Shown piece by piece: positions 16,477-25,332 of a DNA stretch of 53,967 nucleotides. The notes beneath the pieces are model-generated. The model did no database searches. It was not told where the DNA came from and saw nothing but the letters and a program-made list of their open reading frames with translations. A program made the translations under genes and the position numbers. Where the stretch lies: positions 1-53,967 of the forward strand of contig CALCCB010000055.1 in NCBI GenBank assembly GCA_937899625.1. Direction: 5' to 3'. Within the stretch, counting starts at the first letter, position 1, and each line of letters starts with the position of its first letter. Origin of the DNA: an uncultured Bacteroidota bacterium (GTDB lineage Bacteria; Bacteroidota; Bacteroidia; Flavobacteriales_D; Crocinitomicaceae).

Positions 16477-18328
16477 TTTATTTGTGTTGATCCCATTGTT
16501 GGGTTTTATAATAGGATTAGTCATCCCTTCTCAAAAGGAGGGTGCCCTTTCAAAGATTACTTATTTAACGATCGGTATACAGCTTATTGTGTCTTTAGTC
16601 TTCATTGGGTGGTGGATTTGGAACGGATCGAATGTTATAAATCTTAAGGAATTTTCAATTTTCAAAACAGTTCATTATGACTTTTACATTGACCTGTACT
16701 TTGATAAGATCTCAGCGACATACATTCTGATTGGGGCGGTTCTTACTTTCCTTATAACTGTATATAGTAGATACTATTTGCATCGTGAAGAAGGGTATAA
16801 GAGATTCTTTAATACGATCATGTTCTTCTATTTGGGTTACTCGATCGTTACCGTCTCAGGAAACCTTGAAACTCTTTTCATAGGTTGGGAAGTTTTAGGG
16901 GTGTCATCCTTTCTGTTGATCGCATTTTATCGCGACCGATATTTGCCAGTGAAGAATGCGGTGAAGGTCTTCTCGATCTATCGCATCGGGGATGTTGGTG
17001 TTATCCTGGCAATGTGGCTAAGTCATCACATGTGGAATGAAAACATTTCATTTTACAAGTTGAACAATTATGAACTGGTGCATGATCACATAGTTGAACA
17101 TAGCTTGGTAGGACTGTTCGTTGCCATCGTAATCTTTATTTCTGCTGCGGCCAAATCAGCTCAGCTTCCATTTTCAAGTTGGTTGCCAAGAGCTATGGAA
17201 GGTCCAACTCCGTCGAGTGCAATTTTTTACGGATCGCTGAGCGTTCATATGGGGGCATTCCTTTTAATGAGGACATATCCATTTTGGGAACAACAGATCT
17301 CATTCAGGATATTCGTCATTTTAATGGGGATTGCGACCAGTGTAATGGCGACATTGACCGCACGGGTTCAATCGTCAATTAAAAGCCAGATCGCATATTC
17401 TTCTGTTGCTCAGATAGGATTGATCTTTGTTGAAATAGCCTTGGGCTGGGAAACTTTCGCGTTGATCCATGTTGCAGGTAATGCATTCCTAAGAACATAT
17501 CAATTATTGGTTTCTCCGTCGATTGTAAGCTATAAGATCAGAGAGCAGCAATATCATTTCGTGCCGAAACAAAGGACGCTTGAAGACAGTTGGCCGAAGC
17601 GAATTGAATATACACTCTATATGTTGAGCTTGAAAGAATGGAATCTTGATTCTATCATGTATAAATACATGTGGAATCCCTTAAAAAAGATAGGTTCCAG
17701 ATGGTCTTTCTTAACCTTTAAGAATGTTTACGTCTTTTTTGCCGGAGCATTTATTTTAGGGATGATTCTGTCGTTTAATCAAGACTGGATTTCTCCATGG
17801 TGGAGATTTTGCCTTCCATTGATCTATGCCTTTATTGGATTATTAATGGTGATCAAAGCGTTCACGGAGCGTGCAAGTGTGCGATTAAGCTGGAGCTTGA
17901 TCATAACAAATCACTTTGGTATTGCTCTGGCAATTTCATTCAATGAACATTTTGATGCCCTGCATCATTTTTGGTATCTGGGTGGAGTTATTGTTTCTGG
18001 ATTGTTAGGCTATGCTTGTATCCAAAGACTAAGATCACTTGAAAGCTGGGTAAGTTTGGATCAATTCTATGGTCACGTCTATGAACATCCCAAAATTGGA
18101 TTCATGTTTTTACTTGCTTGTTTGGGTGTTTCAGGTTTTCCTATCACTCCTACATTCGTTGGAGAGGACTTGATCTTTAGCCACATAAAAGAGGATCAAT
18201 TGCTGTTGGCATTCTTGATCTCAATGAGTTTGATCATCAATGGTCTGGCGGCAATCAGAATCTATGCAAGAATATTTTTAGGACCTCATGTTAAAACCTA
18301 TCACGGATCAGCAAAGAGGTCATCTTAA
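16460..18328 (+). CDS. dabB: DabB, NuoL/Mrp-like proton-conducting membrane subunit
   Basis: The 622-residue membrane protein is of the NADH dehydrogenase subunit 5/NuoL type and is the membrane partner of DabA, presumably coupling cation influx to carbon hydration. The glutamate motif GWEVLGVSSFLLIAFYRDR and the lysine motif AAKSAQLPFSSWLPRAMEG are conserved. Other channel positions differ from NuoL: the histidine of the SALIHA motif is Tyr (SAIFYG), with a His six residues later. The HAFFKALLFL motif reads NAFLRTYQLL, so its Lys is Arg. The gene overlaps dabA by 17 nt and is followed after 29 nt by sulP. No other complex I genes are near, which rules out a nuo operon. Confidence 0.93.
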   Translation: MEQLVNLFVLIPLLGFIIGLVIPSQKEGALSKITYLTIGIQLIVSLVFIGWWIWNGSNVINLKEFSIFKTVHYDFYIDLYFDKISATYILIGAVLTFLITVYSRYYLHREEGYKRFFNTIMFFYLGYSIVTVSGNLETLFIGWEVLGVSSFLLIAFYRDRYLPVKNAVKVFSIYRIGDVGVILAMWLSHHMWNENISFYKLNNYELVHDHIVEHSLVGLFVAIVIFISAAAKSAQLPFSSWLPRAMEGPTPSSAIFYGSLSVHMGAFLLMRTYPFWEQQISFRIFVILMGIATSVMATLTARVQSSIKSQIAYSSVAQIGLIFVEIALGWETFALIHVAGNAFLRTYQLLVSPSIVSYKIREQQYHFVPKQRTLEDSWPKRIEYTLYMLSLKEWNLDSIMYKYMWNPLKKIGSRWSFLTFKNVYVFFAGAFILGMILSFNQDWISPWWRFCLPLIYAFIGLLMVIKAFTERASVRLSWSLIITNHFGIALAISFNEHFDALHHFWYLGGVIVSGLLGYACIQRLRSLESWVSLDQFYGHVYEHPKIGFMFLLACLGVSGFPITPTFVGEDLIFSHIKEDQLLLAFLISMSLIINGLAAIRIYARIFLGPHVKTYHGSAKRSS

Positions 18329-18357
18329 TTGAATTAATAACATTAAATAGAAATAAG

Positions 18358-19947
18358 ATGTTACAAGAAAAAATAAAGGTTCCACAAGATGGAATCAAAG
18401 GTTTGAAAGAAAATTTTGGAGTAGATTTTCTTTCCGGGTTTATGGTTTTTTTATTGGCATTACCACTCAGTTTGGGTATTGCTAAAGCCAGTGAGTTTCC
18501 TCCGGCGATGGGTGTGCTAACAGCAATGATTGGAGGTCTCTTCGTGTCATTGTTTATGGGTGCAAGAATGACGATAAAAGGTCCTGCTGCAGGTTTAATT
18601 ACTGTTTGCGCAGGAGCAGTAATTGAAATGGGAGGTGGTGTTGCTGGTTGGCAAATGACAGCTGCAGCTATTGTGGTGACAGGTGTGATCCAGTATATTC
18701 TGGGATGGCTCAAAGTAGGGAAATTGAATGATTTTTTCCCTCATTCTGCTGTACATGGAATGCTGGCTGCGATCGGGATACTTATTTTTGCTAAGCAATT
18801 CCCAATTCTTTTAGGAGTAGATCCTGCTTTAACGAAAGGACTTTCTCCAATAGAATTGTATACCCACATTCCACTTTTCATCTCAAAAGCTAACCCAACA
18901 ATCGCCTTGATAGGAATTATTGGTTTGGCGAACCTTTTCGGATTACCGCTCCTTGGGAAATCCTTTAAAAAAGTTCCAGGTCCTCTTGTTGTTTTATTGA
19001 TTGCGGTTCCTATTGCAATTGGAATGGATTTCAAAACGTTACAGCCAGAATATTCATTAGTGAAAATTGGAGATTTCTGGAGTACAGTGAAGATCAACGC
19101 CGACTTCTCTCTTGTCGGAACTTTTGTTTTCTGGAAATATGTTTTCATGTTCTTATTCGTAAATAGTTTAGAGTCATTATTGACGGTTAAAGCTATAGAT
19201 GGTCAGGATCCATACAAAAGAAAATCTGATTATGATAAAGATCTAAGGGCACTTGGTATGGGTAATTCCTTGTCAGGTTTATTAGGAGGGCTACCAATGA
19301 TCTCTGAAGTTGCCCGTAGTGCGGCAAACGTCAATTTTGGTGGAAGAACGAGATGGGCTAATTTCTTTCATGGGTTCTTCTTATTGGTCGCCATGTTGCT
19401 AATGATTCCTGTGATCGAACTTATTCCTAATTCGGCATTGGCAGCAATGTTGATCTTTGTAGCCTACCGTTTGGCTTCTCCAAAAGAGTTCATAGGGGTT
19501 TATAAAGTTGGTCCGGAACAATTGGTGATCTTTTGTACTACGATCTTGGTAACTGTATTAGAAGACCTGTTATTGGGAATAGCTGCAGGTATCCTGGTGA
19601 AGTTTATCTTCCATTTAGCGAATGGTGCTAAATTCTCTTCCTTGTTCAAAGCAAAGTATTCGATCAAAGTTATTGGTGATCAACATTACTTAGATCTTGA
19701 AGGTTCAGCAGTATTCTCTAATTTGATTGCATTAAAGCATGTTTTTGAAGAAATCCCTCCAAGAAAATTAATCATCATCGATTTTTCGAAGGTGAGATTT
19801 GTTGATCATTCATTTATGGACTTTTTAGAGCGATTTGAAGAAGATTATCAATATGAGGGTGGAACAGTGACAATAGTTGGATTCGAGAAGTTCAAAAACC
19901 TCTCCAAGCATCATTTATGTGCAAGAAAAAGTTTACATAATGCGTAG
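18358..19947 (+). CDS. SulP family anion transporter with STAS domain (bicarbonate or sulfate)
   Basis: The 529-residue inner-membrane protein has the SulP core. This includes FLLALPLSLGIAKASEFPP, GPAAGLITVCAG, the MISEVARSAANVNFGGRTRW segment, and a C-terminal STAS domain from about residue 440 (KLIIIDFSKVRFVDHSFMDF). SulP proteins carry sulfate, bicarbonate or other anions, often with Na+. The position directly behind dabAB points to bicarbonate (BicA-like) as the likely substrate, an inference from context. The 3' end overlaps the next gene by 8 nt. Confidence 0.9.
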   Translation: MLQEKIKVPQDGIKGLKENFGVDFLSGFMVFLLALPLSLGIAKASEFPPAMGVLTAMIGGLFVSLFMGARMTIKGPAAGLITVCAGAVIEMGGGVAGWQMTAAAIVVTGVIQYILGWLKVGKLNDFFPHSAVHGMLAAIGILIFAKQFPILLGVDPALTKGLSPIELYTHIPLFISKANPTIALIGIIGLANLFGLPLLGKSFKKVPGPLVVLLIAVPIAIGMDFKTLQPEYSLVKIGDFWSTVKINADFSLVGTFVFWKYVFMFLFVNSLESLLTVKAIDGQDPYKRKSDYDKDLRALGMGNSLSGLLGGLPMISEVARSAANVNFGGRTRWANFFHGFFLLVAMLLMIPVIELIPNSALAAMLIFVAYRLASPKEFIGVYKVGPEQLVIFCTTILVTVLEDLLLGIAAGILVKFIFHLANGAKFSSLFKAKYSIKVIGDQHYLDLEGSAVFSNLIALKHVFEEIPPRKLIIIDFSKVRFVDHSFMDFLERFEEDYQYEGGTVTIVGFEKFKNLSKHHLCARKSLHNA

Positions 19948-21292
19948 TGTAATCATAAAGTCTTTTAGTTTGGTTTTTTTGGGGATTTTGACGTTTTCAA
20001 ATCAGTTAATGGCCCAGAAGAATGATCTGAAGTTTTGGCTTGACGAAAACAAAGGAACTTACTTTCAAGTCATTTTCTTAAATCAGACATGGTTGAGGTT
20101 CAATGAAAGTAATTCAGGAACGAAAGTGAATGGAGTTCCAGAATCAAGCACATTTGACATTGGGCTAAGAAGGACTAGGATACAGATGTTTGGGCAGATA
20201 GCTCCTAAGGCGTTCATGTATTTTCAATTCGGGGAAAATAATTTCAATGCTGTGTATAGCAACAATGGTAATCGAAAGATTGCCCCGTTTTTTCATGATG
20301 CGCTTTGTGAATATAAACTGTCAAATGGCAATCAATTAAAAATTGGAGGAGGCTTGACTATAGCAAATGGATTGTCCAGATTTTCGCAACCATCGATTGG
20401 TACAATAATGACCATGGATGTGCCTGTTTTTGCTCAGGCAACCGTTGAGAAGATCGATCAATTTGCAAGAAAGTTGAGTCTGTATGCAAGAGGTCAAGTG
20501 TCAAAGTTGGATTATAGATTTGTTGTCTCAGATCCATTTCCAGTCAGCACCTTAGGGGGATCGGCTGAACCTATTTCTGACAATTCTTCTTTTTCGGCAC
20601 AAAAGCGAAATAAGCAGTTTCAGACCTATTTAAGTTGGCAGTTTTTTGAAAAAGAGGGGCATACCACTCCATACATGACTGGTACCTATTTGGGGAAGAA
20701 AAAAGTGTTGAATGTAGCTGCCGGTATGATCTTTCAAAAAGATGCAATGTGGAGGACAGTGAATTCGGCTGATACATTGTTTGAGAATCTTAATCTTTTC
20801 TGTGTAGAATCCTTTCTTGATCTGCCTTTGAACAAAGAGAAAAAGAATGCAATAATGGCATATGCAGGGTATTTTATAACGGATTATGGAAAGAATTATC
20901 TGCGCTATAATGGGTTAATGAATCCTGCTGATGGTTCCAATGCACAAAATGTGATTACTGGAGCTGGCCCTGCTTACGGTAATTCATATCCAATGTTTGG
21001 TACGGGAAAAGTTATTTATTCTCAATTCGGTTACTTGTTTCGAAACAATTTGCTAGGAGAAGATTTAGGTACACTTCAACCATACGCTTCTGTTACTGTA
21101 GGAAACTATGAAAGGCTGCAAGGAAACATTTCTGATGTTTACAATGTTGGTGTGAATTGGTTGTTGAACGGACATAATGCTAAGATTTCATTCGATTTTC
21201 AGTCACGGCCTTCTTTCCTTTTAGAAAACAATGATGTAATTAAAGGAGGAAGAAAGAGTTGTTTTATCGTTCAGTTTCAGGCTTCGATTTAA
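19940..21292 (+). CDS. Outer-membrane porin-like beta-barrel protein of the dab operon
   Basis: The 450-residue protein has a signal peptide (IKSFSLVFLGILTFSNQLMAQ). The mature part consists of alternating amphipathic strands with many aromatic and glycine residues and a final strand (SCFIVQFQASI), as expected for an outer-membrane barrel. It resembles phosphate-selective or OprO/P-like porins in general layout; exact family membership is not certain. The frame extends upstream to 19877, but ATG 19940 gives the signal peptide and an 8-nt overlap with the SulP stop. Translational coupling to sulP suggests it supplies an outer-membrane route for the same anion. A strong terminator follows. Confidence 0.8.
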   Translation: MRSVIIKSFSLVFLGILTFSNQLMAQKNDLKFWLDENKGTYFQVIFLNQTWLRFNESNSGTKVNGVPESSTFDIGLRRTRIQMFGQIAPKAFMYFQFGENNFNAVYSNNGNRKIAPFFHDALCEYKLSNGNQLKIGGGLTIANGLSRFSQPSIGTIMTMDVPVFAQATVEKIDQFARKLSLYARGQVSKLDYRFVVSDPFPVSTLGGSAEPISDNSSFSAQKRNKQFQTYLSWQFFEKEGHTTPYMTGTYLGKKKVLNVAAGMIFQKDAMWRTVNSADTLFENLNLFCVESFLDLPLNKEKKNAIMAYAGYFITDYGKNYLRYNGLMNPADGSNAQNVITGAGPAYGNSYPMFGTGKVIYSQFGYLFRNNLLGEDLGTLQPYASVTVGNYERLQGNISDVYNVGVNWLLNGHNAKISFDFQSRPSFLLENNDVIKGGRKSCFIVQFQASI

Positions 21293-21323
21293 GCAATCAG
21301 AAATGATGAATTTTAAAGATTTT

Positions 21324-21362
21324 GAGAAGTCGGTCAGCTGAAGATCGACTTCTCTTTTTTTT
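21324..21362 (+). terminator. Rho-independent terminator of the dab operon
   Basis: GAGAAGTCG pairs with CGACTTCTC across a 13-nt loop, followed by eight Ts. It closes the dabA-dabB-sulP-porin unit. Confidence 0.88.
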
Positions 21363-21389
21363 GGACTACTTTTACCAAAATTTTTTTGA

Positions 21390-21989
21390 ATGACAGAAGA
21401 TATTAAAGCATTAAGCTATTGCGTAGGAATGAGTATCGCAGGAAGCTTGATCGATCAGCAATTAGCTGGAATTGATACTGCGACTCTTGCGGAAGCAATA
21501 GATGACGCATTTACTGGAAAAGAACCGAAATATTCACCAGATGAAGCGAATGCGATCATACAGCGATTCATGCAACTTCAAATGGAAAAGCAATTTGAAC
21601 AAGACAAAATTGAAGGTGAAGAATTTCTCAAGCAAAATGCGCTGAATGAAGGAGTGAAGACAACGGCTTCAGGACTTCAATACGAAGTATTGGTAGAAGG
21701 GAATGGTGCAGCACCGGATGCAAATAGCACGGTTACTGTGCATTACCACGGAACATTGGTAGATGGAACTGTGTTTGATAGTTCGGTGACAAGAAATCAA
21801 CCGGCTACATTTGGAGTTCGTCAGGTGATTCCAGGTTGGACTGAAGCACTACAATTGATGAACCAGGGAGCGAAATACAGATTGTATATTCCGCAGGAAT
21901 TGGCTTATGGCGCAAATCCTCATCCTGGAGGGCCGATCAAGCCTTACAGTACTTTAATTTTTGATGTTGAACTTTTAGAAATAGCGTAA
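21390..21989 (+). CDS. FKBP-type peptidyl-prolyl cis-trans isomerase, cytoplasmic (FklB-like)
   Basis: The 199-residue protein has an FKBP N-terminal dimerisation domain (residues about 1-90) and a C-terminal FKBP catalytic domain (about 95-199). Active-site motifs VTVHYHGTLVDGTVFDSS, the VIPGW segment and YRLYIPQELAYG are intact. It has no signal peptide, so it should assist folding in the cytoplasm. The layout matches FklB/FkpA proteins. A near-consensus -7 box (TACTTTTA, 21367-21374) precedes it. The stop codon shares one base with the next gene's start, so the two isomerase genes form an operon. Confidence 0.93.
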   Translation: MTEDIKALSYCVGMSIAGSLIDQQLAGIDTATLAEAIDDAFTGKEPKYSPDEANAIIQRFMQLQMEKQFEQDKIEGEEFLKQNALNEGVKTTASGLQYEVLVEGNGAAPDANSTVTVHYHGTLVDGTVFDSSVTRNQPATFGVRQVIPGWTEALQLMNQGAKYRLYIPQELAYGANPHPGGPIKPYSTLIFDVELLEIA

Positions 21990-22933
21990 TGAAGAAGTTT
22001 TTGTTGTTTTTCGTCGCTGCCATTGCGTTATCGGCTTGTGGAGGTGATAAAGAAGAGGTACAGGAAGAGGTTGTCGAATTGAAGGATTTTAAAGATCGTC
22101 TTTCGTATGTGCTTGGTTCTGTAAATGCTAAATCGATTGTTGGTCAGGAGGATCCAAATGTAGCAAGACTGGATATGAATCTTGTTGCAAAAGGTTTTGA
22201 GTCCAATTTGAATGATAATATGCCAGATGGTTGTGAAGAAACGCTGATGAAGTTGTTTGGACCCTATTATCAGGATTTTGATTCTACATATGCTGCTGAA
22301 GGAGCGGAATGTCTGGGTAAGTTAACAGCTTATGCCTTTTACCGCGATATGAAAAGCCTTGGTGGATTGGAAAAGATCGATCTCAAAATGGTCGTGAGTG
22401 GATTCAGACATGGATTAATGAAAAAGGACACGCTGGTTGCTGATGCTGAAAAGCAGAGCATACTTCAAAATTTCATCATGGATCTGAACGTTACGAATGG
22501 AAAGAAGATGATGGCTGAAGCAAAAAAGAAGCCTGGTGTTCAGGTTTTTGAGAACGGTATCATCATGGAAGTAATTCAGGAAGGAAAAGGTGGTAATCCA
22601 GGAGCAACTGACGATGTGAAGGTTGAATATATCCTTACATCAGCTACAGGAGATACGATCCAGAGCTCTTATGACATGAAAAAGACAAATGGTTCTACTG
22701 AAACGGTTGCTTTGAAATTGAACGGTGGTGTGATCCCCGGTTGGAGTTATGCCCTACCTAAAATGAAAAAAGGTGGTAAATATAGATTATGGGTTCCATG
22801 GGAGCTCGCCTATGGTGAACAAATGGGTAAAGAGTCTCTCTGTTTCTTTATTGAGCTAGTAGATTACGCTAAGGAAGGAACTTTTGTGAAGCCTGAGCCA
22901 ATGGCTGATCCAGGAGCAGCCGCTGGTTTTTAA
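21989..22933 (+). CDS. FKBP-type peptidyl-prolyl isomerase lipoprotein
   Basis: The 314-residue protein has a lipoprotein signal (MKKFLLFFVAAIALSAC; lipobox LSAC) and an FKBP N-type helical domain. A C-terminal FKBP domain from about residue 190 contains VKVEYILTSATGDTIQSS, VIPGWSYALPKMKKGGKYR and WELAYGEQ. It should act in the periplasm or at the outer membrane as a folding catalyst or chaperone. Several active-site aromatics of typical FKBPs are changed (HYHG is VEYIL; FDSS is IQSS), so chaperone activity may outweigh isomerase activity. It follows the cytoplasmic paralogue with a one-base TAATG overlap. Confidence 0.9.
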   Translation: MKKFLLFFVAAIALSACGGDKEEVQEEVVELKDFKDRLSYVLGSVNAKSIVGQEDPNVARLDMNLVAKGFESNLNDNMPDGCEETLMKLFGPYYQDFDSTYAAEGAECLGKLTAYAFYRDMKSLGGLEKIDLKMVVSGFRHGLMKKDTLVADAEKQSILQNFIMDLNVTNGKKMMAEAKKKPGVQVFENGIIMEVIQEGKGGNPGATDDVKVEYILTSATGDTIQSSYDMKKTNGSTETVALKLNGGVIPGWSYALPKMKKGGKYRLWVPWELAYGEQMGKESLCFFIELVDYAKEGTFVKPEPMADPGAAAGF

Positions 22934-22952
22934 TCTAAGGACTTATTTGAAT

Positions 22953-22984
22953 AAAAAAAGGAGGTGAATTCACCTCCTTTTTTT
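22953..22984. terminator. Bidirectional terminator (perfect 32-bp palindrome)
   Basis: Seven As, GGAGGTGAATTCACCTCC and seven Ts make an exact inverted repeat. It provides a hairpin plus T tract on both strands, between convergent genes ending at 22933 (+) and 22983 (-). The minus-strand stop codon lies inside its edge. Confidence 0.92.
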
Positions 22985-23606
22985 ATTCCTCTATGTATTC
23001 GTCGTATTCTTCTTCTTCAGGATTTTCTTTCTCCTTTCGGCTTAATGGGAAGAAAAAACTAATCCGGTAGATAATGGGAACATATTTCACGACTTGTCCT
23101 GTTTGGGCATCTTTGACTTTTACAAAATACCCTTGTCTGAATGGACTGTTTTCATGATTGATCACATCGTAATATACACCAAGATTCAATCGTACCATTT
23201 CATTGAATTCCTTTGAGAAGCCCCCTCCAACAAATAAGGTAGGAACCCATCGCTTATTTGCATTCAAAACAGTATATGAGATTGGGCTGTGTAACATTTC
23301 GAATTCAACGGCTCCGTAAACTATATTTTGGTAGCGGGCATGAAGAAACAATCCACCTCCGGTAATATTATAGGCGAATTTGTTTCCAAACCAATTTGAC
23401 CAGGATCTCTGAAAACGAAATGAGGGGCCCGCAATGATATTTTCACCAAAATTTAGTCCGTATTTCATTCCAATTCCAAAGGATCCGCCTAGGTTTGTGA
23501 CACTTGCAAAGCCATCAAAACCAATTTCTGATCCTGTGATCTCCTGAGCATTCGATCTGTGCTGAAAGGAGCAAAACAGAATGTAAACAATTAGAATTCT
23601 TTGCAT
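22983..23606 (-). CDS. Outer-membrane beta-barrel-like protein of unknown function
   Basis: The 207-residue protein has a signal peptide (MQRILIVYILFCSFQHRSNAQ). The mature region has alternating strands rich in Gly, Phe and Tyr (for example LGGSFGIGMKYGLNFG, GGGLFLHARYQNIVYGAVEF), suggesting an eight-stranded outer-membrane barrel. It ends in a highly acidic tail (ENPEEEEYDEYIEE) that would be exposed. No specific family is recognised. The stop codon lies inside the palindromic terminator shared with the FKBP operon. It is divergent from folD. Confidence 0.7.
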   Translation of the reverse strand: MQRILIVYILFCSFQHRSNAQEITGSEIGFDGFASVTNLGGSFGIGMKYGLNFGENIIAGPSFRFQRSWSNWFGNKFAYNITGGGLFLHARYQNIVYGAVEFEMLHSPISYTVLNANKRWVPTLFVGGGFSKEFNEMVRLNLGVYYDVINHENSPFRQGYFVKVKDAQTGQVVKYVPIIYRISFFFPLSRKEKENPEEEEYDEYIEE

Positions 23607-23672
23607 AATTTTTCCTTTGTGGTAAAATTAACATTTGTTAGCTAAAATATGTTGATGATTAGATTTTTGAAG

Positions 23673-23704
23673 TTTAGTTAATCCTTTTAGTCATATTATC
23701 TTTG
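23673..23704 (+). promoter_or_regulatory. Promoter of folD
   Basis: TATCTTTG at 23697-23704 is an exact -7 consensus. TTTAG at 23673-23677 is a plausible -33 box. The start codon is 19 nt downstream of the -7 element. Confidence 0.55.
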
Positions 23705-23723
23705 AGGCAAATTTTTCAATCAC

Positions 23724-24602
23724 ATGAAGATTCTAGACGGGAGAGCCACATCAGAAAAGATCCGAAAAGAACTTTCTGAAGCAGTACAGGAACGAAAAAA
23801 GAATGGGAAGAAGATTCCACATCTTGCAGCTGTTCTTGTAGGAAATGATGGTGGATCAATGACTTATGTCGGCGCCAAGGTGAAAGCATGTGATCAGATC
23901 GGATTCGAATCGACTTTGATCCGGTACGATGAATCAGTGCCCGAAGAGATCCTTTTGGCAAAGATCCATGCGCTGAATGAAGATAAGAGTATCGATGGAT
24001 TTATTGTGCAGTTGCCATTACCTCAACATATCGATGAAATGAAGATAACTCAGGCGATCGATCCAAAGAAAGATGTTGACGGATTTCATCCGGTGAATCT
24101 TGGGAATATGATCTTGAATTTACCTGGATTTCTTCCTGCAACTCCAGCGGGGATCGTTGAGCTGTTGAAGAGAAATAATATTGAGACGGAAGGAAAGAAC
24201 TGTGTGATCATCGGTCGAAGTAACATCGTTGGGACACCCTTAAGCCTTCTTCTTGCTAGAAACAGTAACCCAGGGAATTGTACCGTGACTTTAGCGCACA
24301 GCAAGACAAAAAATCTTAAAGAACTGTGTCTTAGCGCGGATATTCTTGTCGCGGCATTGGGAAAACCTGAATTTGTCACTGCAGATATGGTAAAGGAAGG
24401 AGCCGTAGTGATCGATGTGGGAACAACTAGAGTTGAAGATGCAACAAGAGCGAGAGGATGGAGATTGAAAGGGGATGTGAAATTTGATGAGGTTGCCGAA
24501 AAATGTTCGTATATCACTCCTGTGCCGGGCGGTGTAGGACCAATGACAATTGCATCATTGATGATCAATACGTTGAAGGCAATGGAATTAAAAGGTAAAT
24601 AA
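23724..24602 (+). CDS. folD: Methylenetetrahydrofolate dehydrogenase / cyclohydrolase
   Basis: The 292-residue bifunctional enzyme of one-carbon metabolism interconverts 5,10-methylene-, methenyl- and 10-formyl-tetrahydrofolate in the cytoplasm. The catalytic YVGAK motif (Y48, K52) aligns with Y50 and K54 of the E. coli enzyme. Further signatures are [15 protein letters not shown], the nucleotide-binding GRSNIVGTP and the C-terminal [11 protein letters not shown]. Length is normal. It has its own promoter, and the lipoprotein gene follows 22 nt after its stop, probably co-transcribed. Confidence 0.97.
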   Translation: MKILDGRATSEKIRKELSEAVQERKKNGKKIPHLAAVLVGNDGGSMTYVGAKVKACDQIGFESTLIRYDESVPEEILLAKIHALNEDKSIDGFIVQLPLPQHIDEMKITQAIDPKKDVDGFHPVNLGNMILNLPGFLPATPAGIVELLKRNNIETEGKNCVIIGRSNIVGTPLSLLLARNSNPGNCTVTLAHSKTKNLKELCLSADILVAALGKPEFVTADMVKEGAVVIDVGTTRVEDATRARGWRLKGDVKFDEVAEKCSYITPVPGGVGPMTIASLMINTLKAMELKGK

Positions 24603-24624
24603 TAAATACTAAATAACGATTGAA

Positions 24625-25260
24625 ATGAGAAAGTTGATGCTTCTTATGGCAGGTTTTGCAGGGATTCTTTTCCTTGATTCTTGCGCTTCATCCAACGAGG
24701 TTGTTGGAGGAGGGATGTTCCAGAAAAGAAAATACACAGGTGGTGTGTATTGGGATAGAACGGAAAAGGTAAAAAAGAACAAGGATCATGAAGAGTATGA
24801 TATCCATAGACTAGAAGAAGAAAGTCAGAAGAAATATGTTTCTACTACTTCAATTTATGGTGAGAATGAAATGTTCACTGAAGAGGAAGAATCAACTGCA
24901 ATCATTTCTTCATCTGACAACATTGAAACAATAGAATCTGAAAAGGAAACTGTTAAGGAGCCAGCTTTCAAAATGAATTTGAATTCGAATTTGAGGTCTG
25001 GACAAGTGCTGAGTTCAATGAAACAAAATGTTCAGAAGTTATCTTCAGAAACGAAACTAACAATCAGAAAGAAGGTGGTTCCACCGGCGAGCGACAGCAG
25101 TCTTGGGAACATCTTAATGATTATCCTTTTGATCATACTCATCATTTTGGTGTTCTCCTTACTTGACAGTTTACTAGGAGGTGCACTATCCTGGATATTG
25201 AGCATTTTACTATTGATTCTATTGATCTATTTCATTCTAAGATTACTAGGTGTAGTCTAG
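24625..25260 (+). CDS. Lipoprotein with C-terminal double membrane segment, unknown function
   Basis: The 211-residue product starts with a lipoprotein signal (LFLDSCASS; predicted lipidated Cys20). An acidic, lysine-rich, low-complexity middle follows. Residues about 160-211 form two strongly hydrophobic segments (ILMIILLIILIILVFSLLDS and ILSILLLILLIYFILRLLG) separated by a glycine-containing turn. A lipid anchor at one end and a membrane hairpin at the other could bridge two membranes or curve back into one. No known family is recognised. It probably shares the folD promoter and ends at a bidirectional terminator. Confidence 0.75.
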   Translation: MRKLMLLMAGFAGILFLDSCASSNEVVGGGMFQKRKYTGGVYWDRTEKVKKNKDHEEYDIHRLEEESQKKYVSTTSIYGENEMFTEEEESTAIISSSDNIETIESEKETVKEPAFKMNLNSNLRSGQVLSSMKQNVQKLSSETKLTIRKKVVPPASDSSLGNILMIILLIILIILVFSLLDSLLGGALSWILSILLLILLIYFILRLLGVV

Positions 25261-25280
25261 CGAAGTAGAAAGAAATTTAT

Positions 25281-25314
25281 AAAAAAAAGGAGACCAAACT
25301 GGTCTCCTTTTTTT
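25281..25314. terminator. Bidirectional terminator between convergent genes
   Basis: Eight As, GGAGACC, loop AAACT, GGTCTCC and seven Ts form a strong hairpin with T tracts on both strands. It serves the lipoprotein gene (+) and the flavoprotein gene (-). Confidence 0.9.
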
Positions 25315-25332
25315 ATGTATCAATGAAAATAA

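Noticed and set aside
16460-18328. Reading dabB as part of an NADH dehydrogenase (nuo) or Mrp antiporter operon.
   Set aside because: No other nuo or mrp genes are adjacent, and the overlapping upstream gene is a clear DabA.
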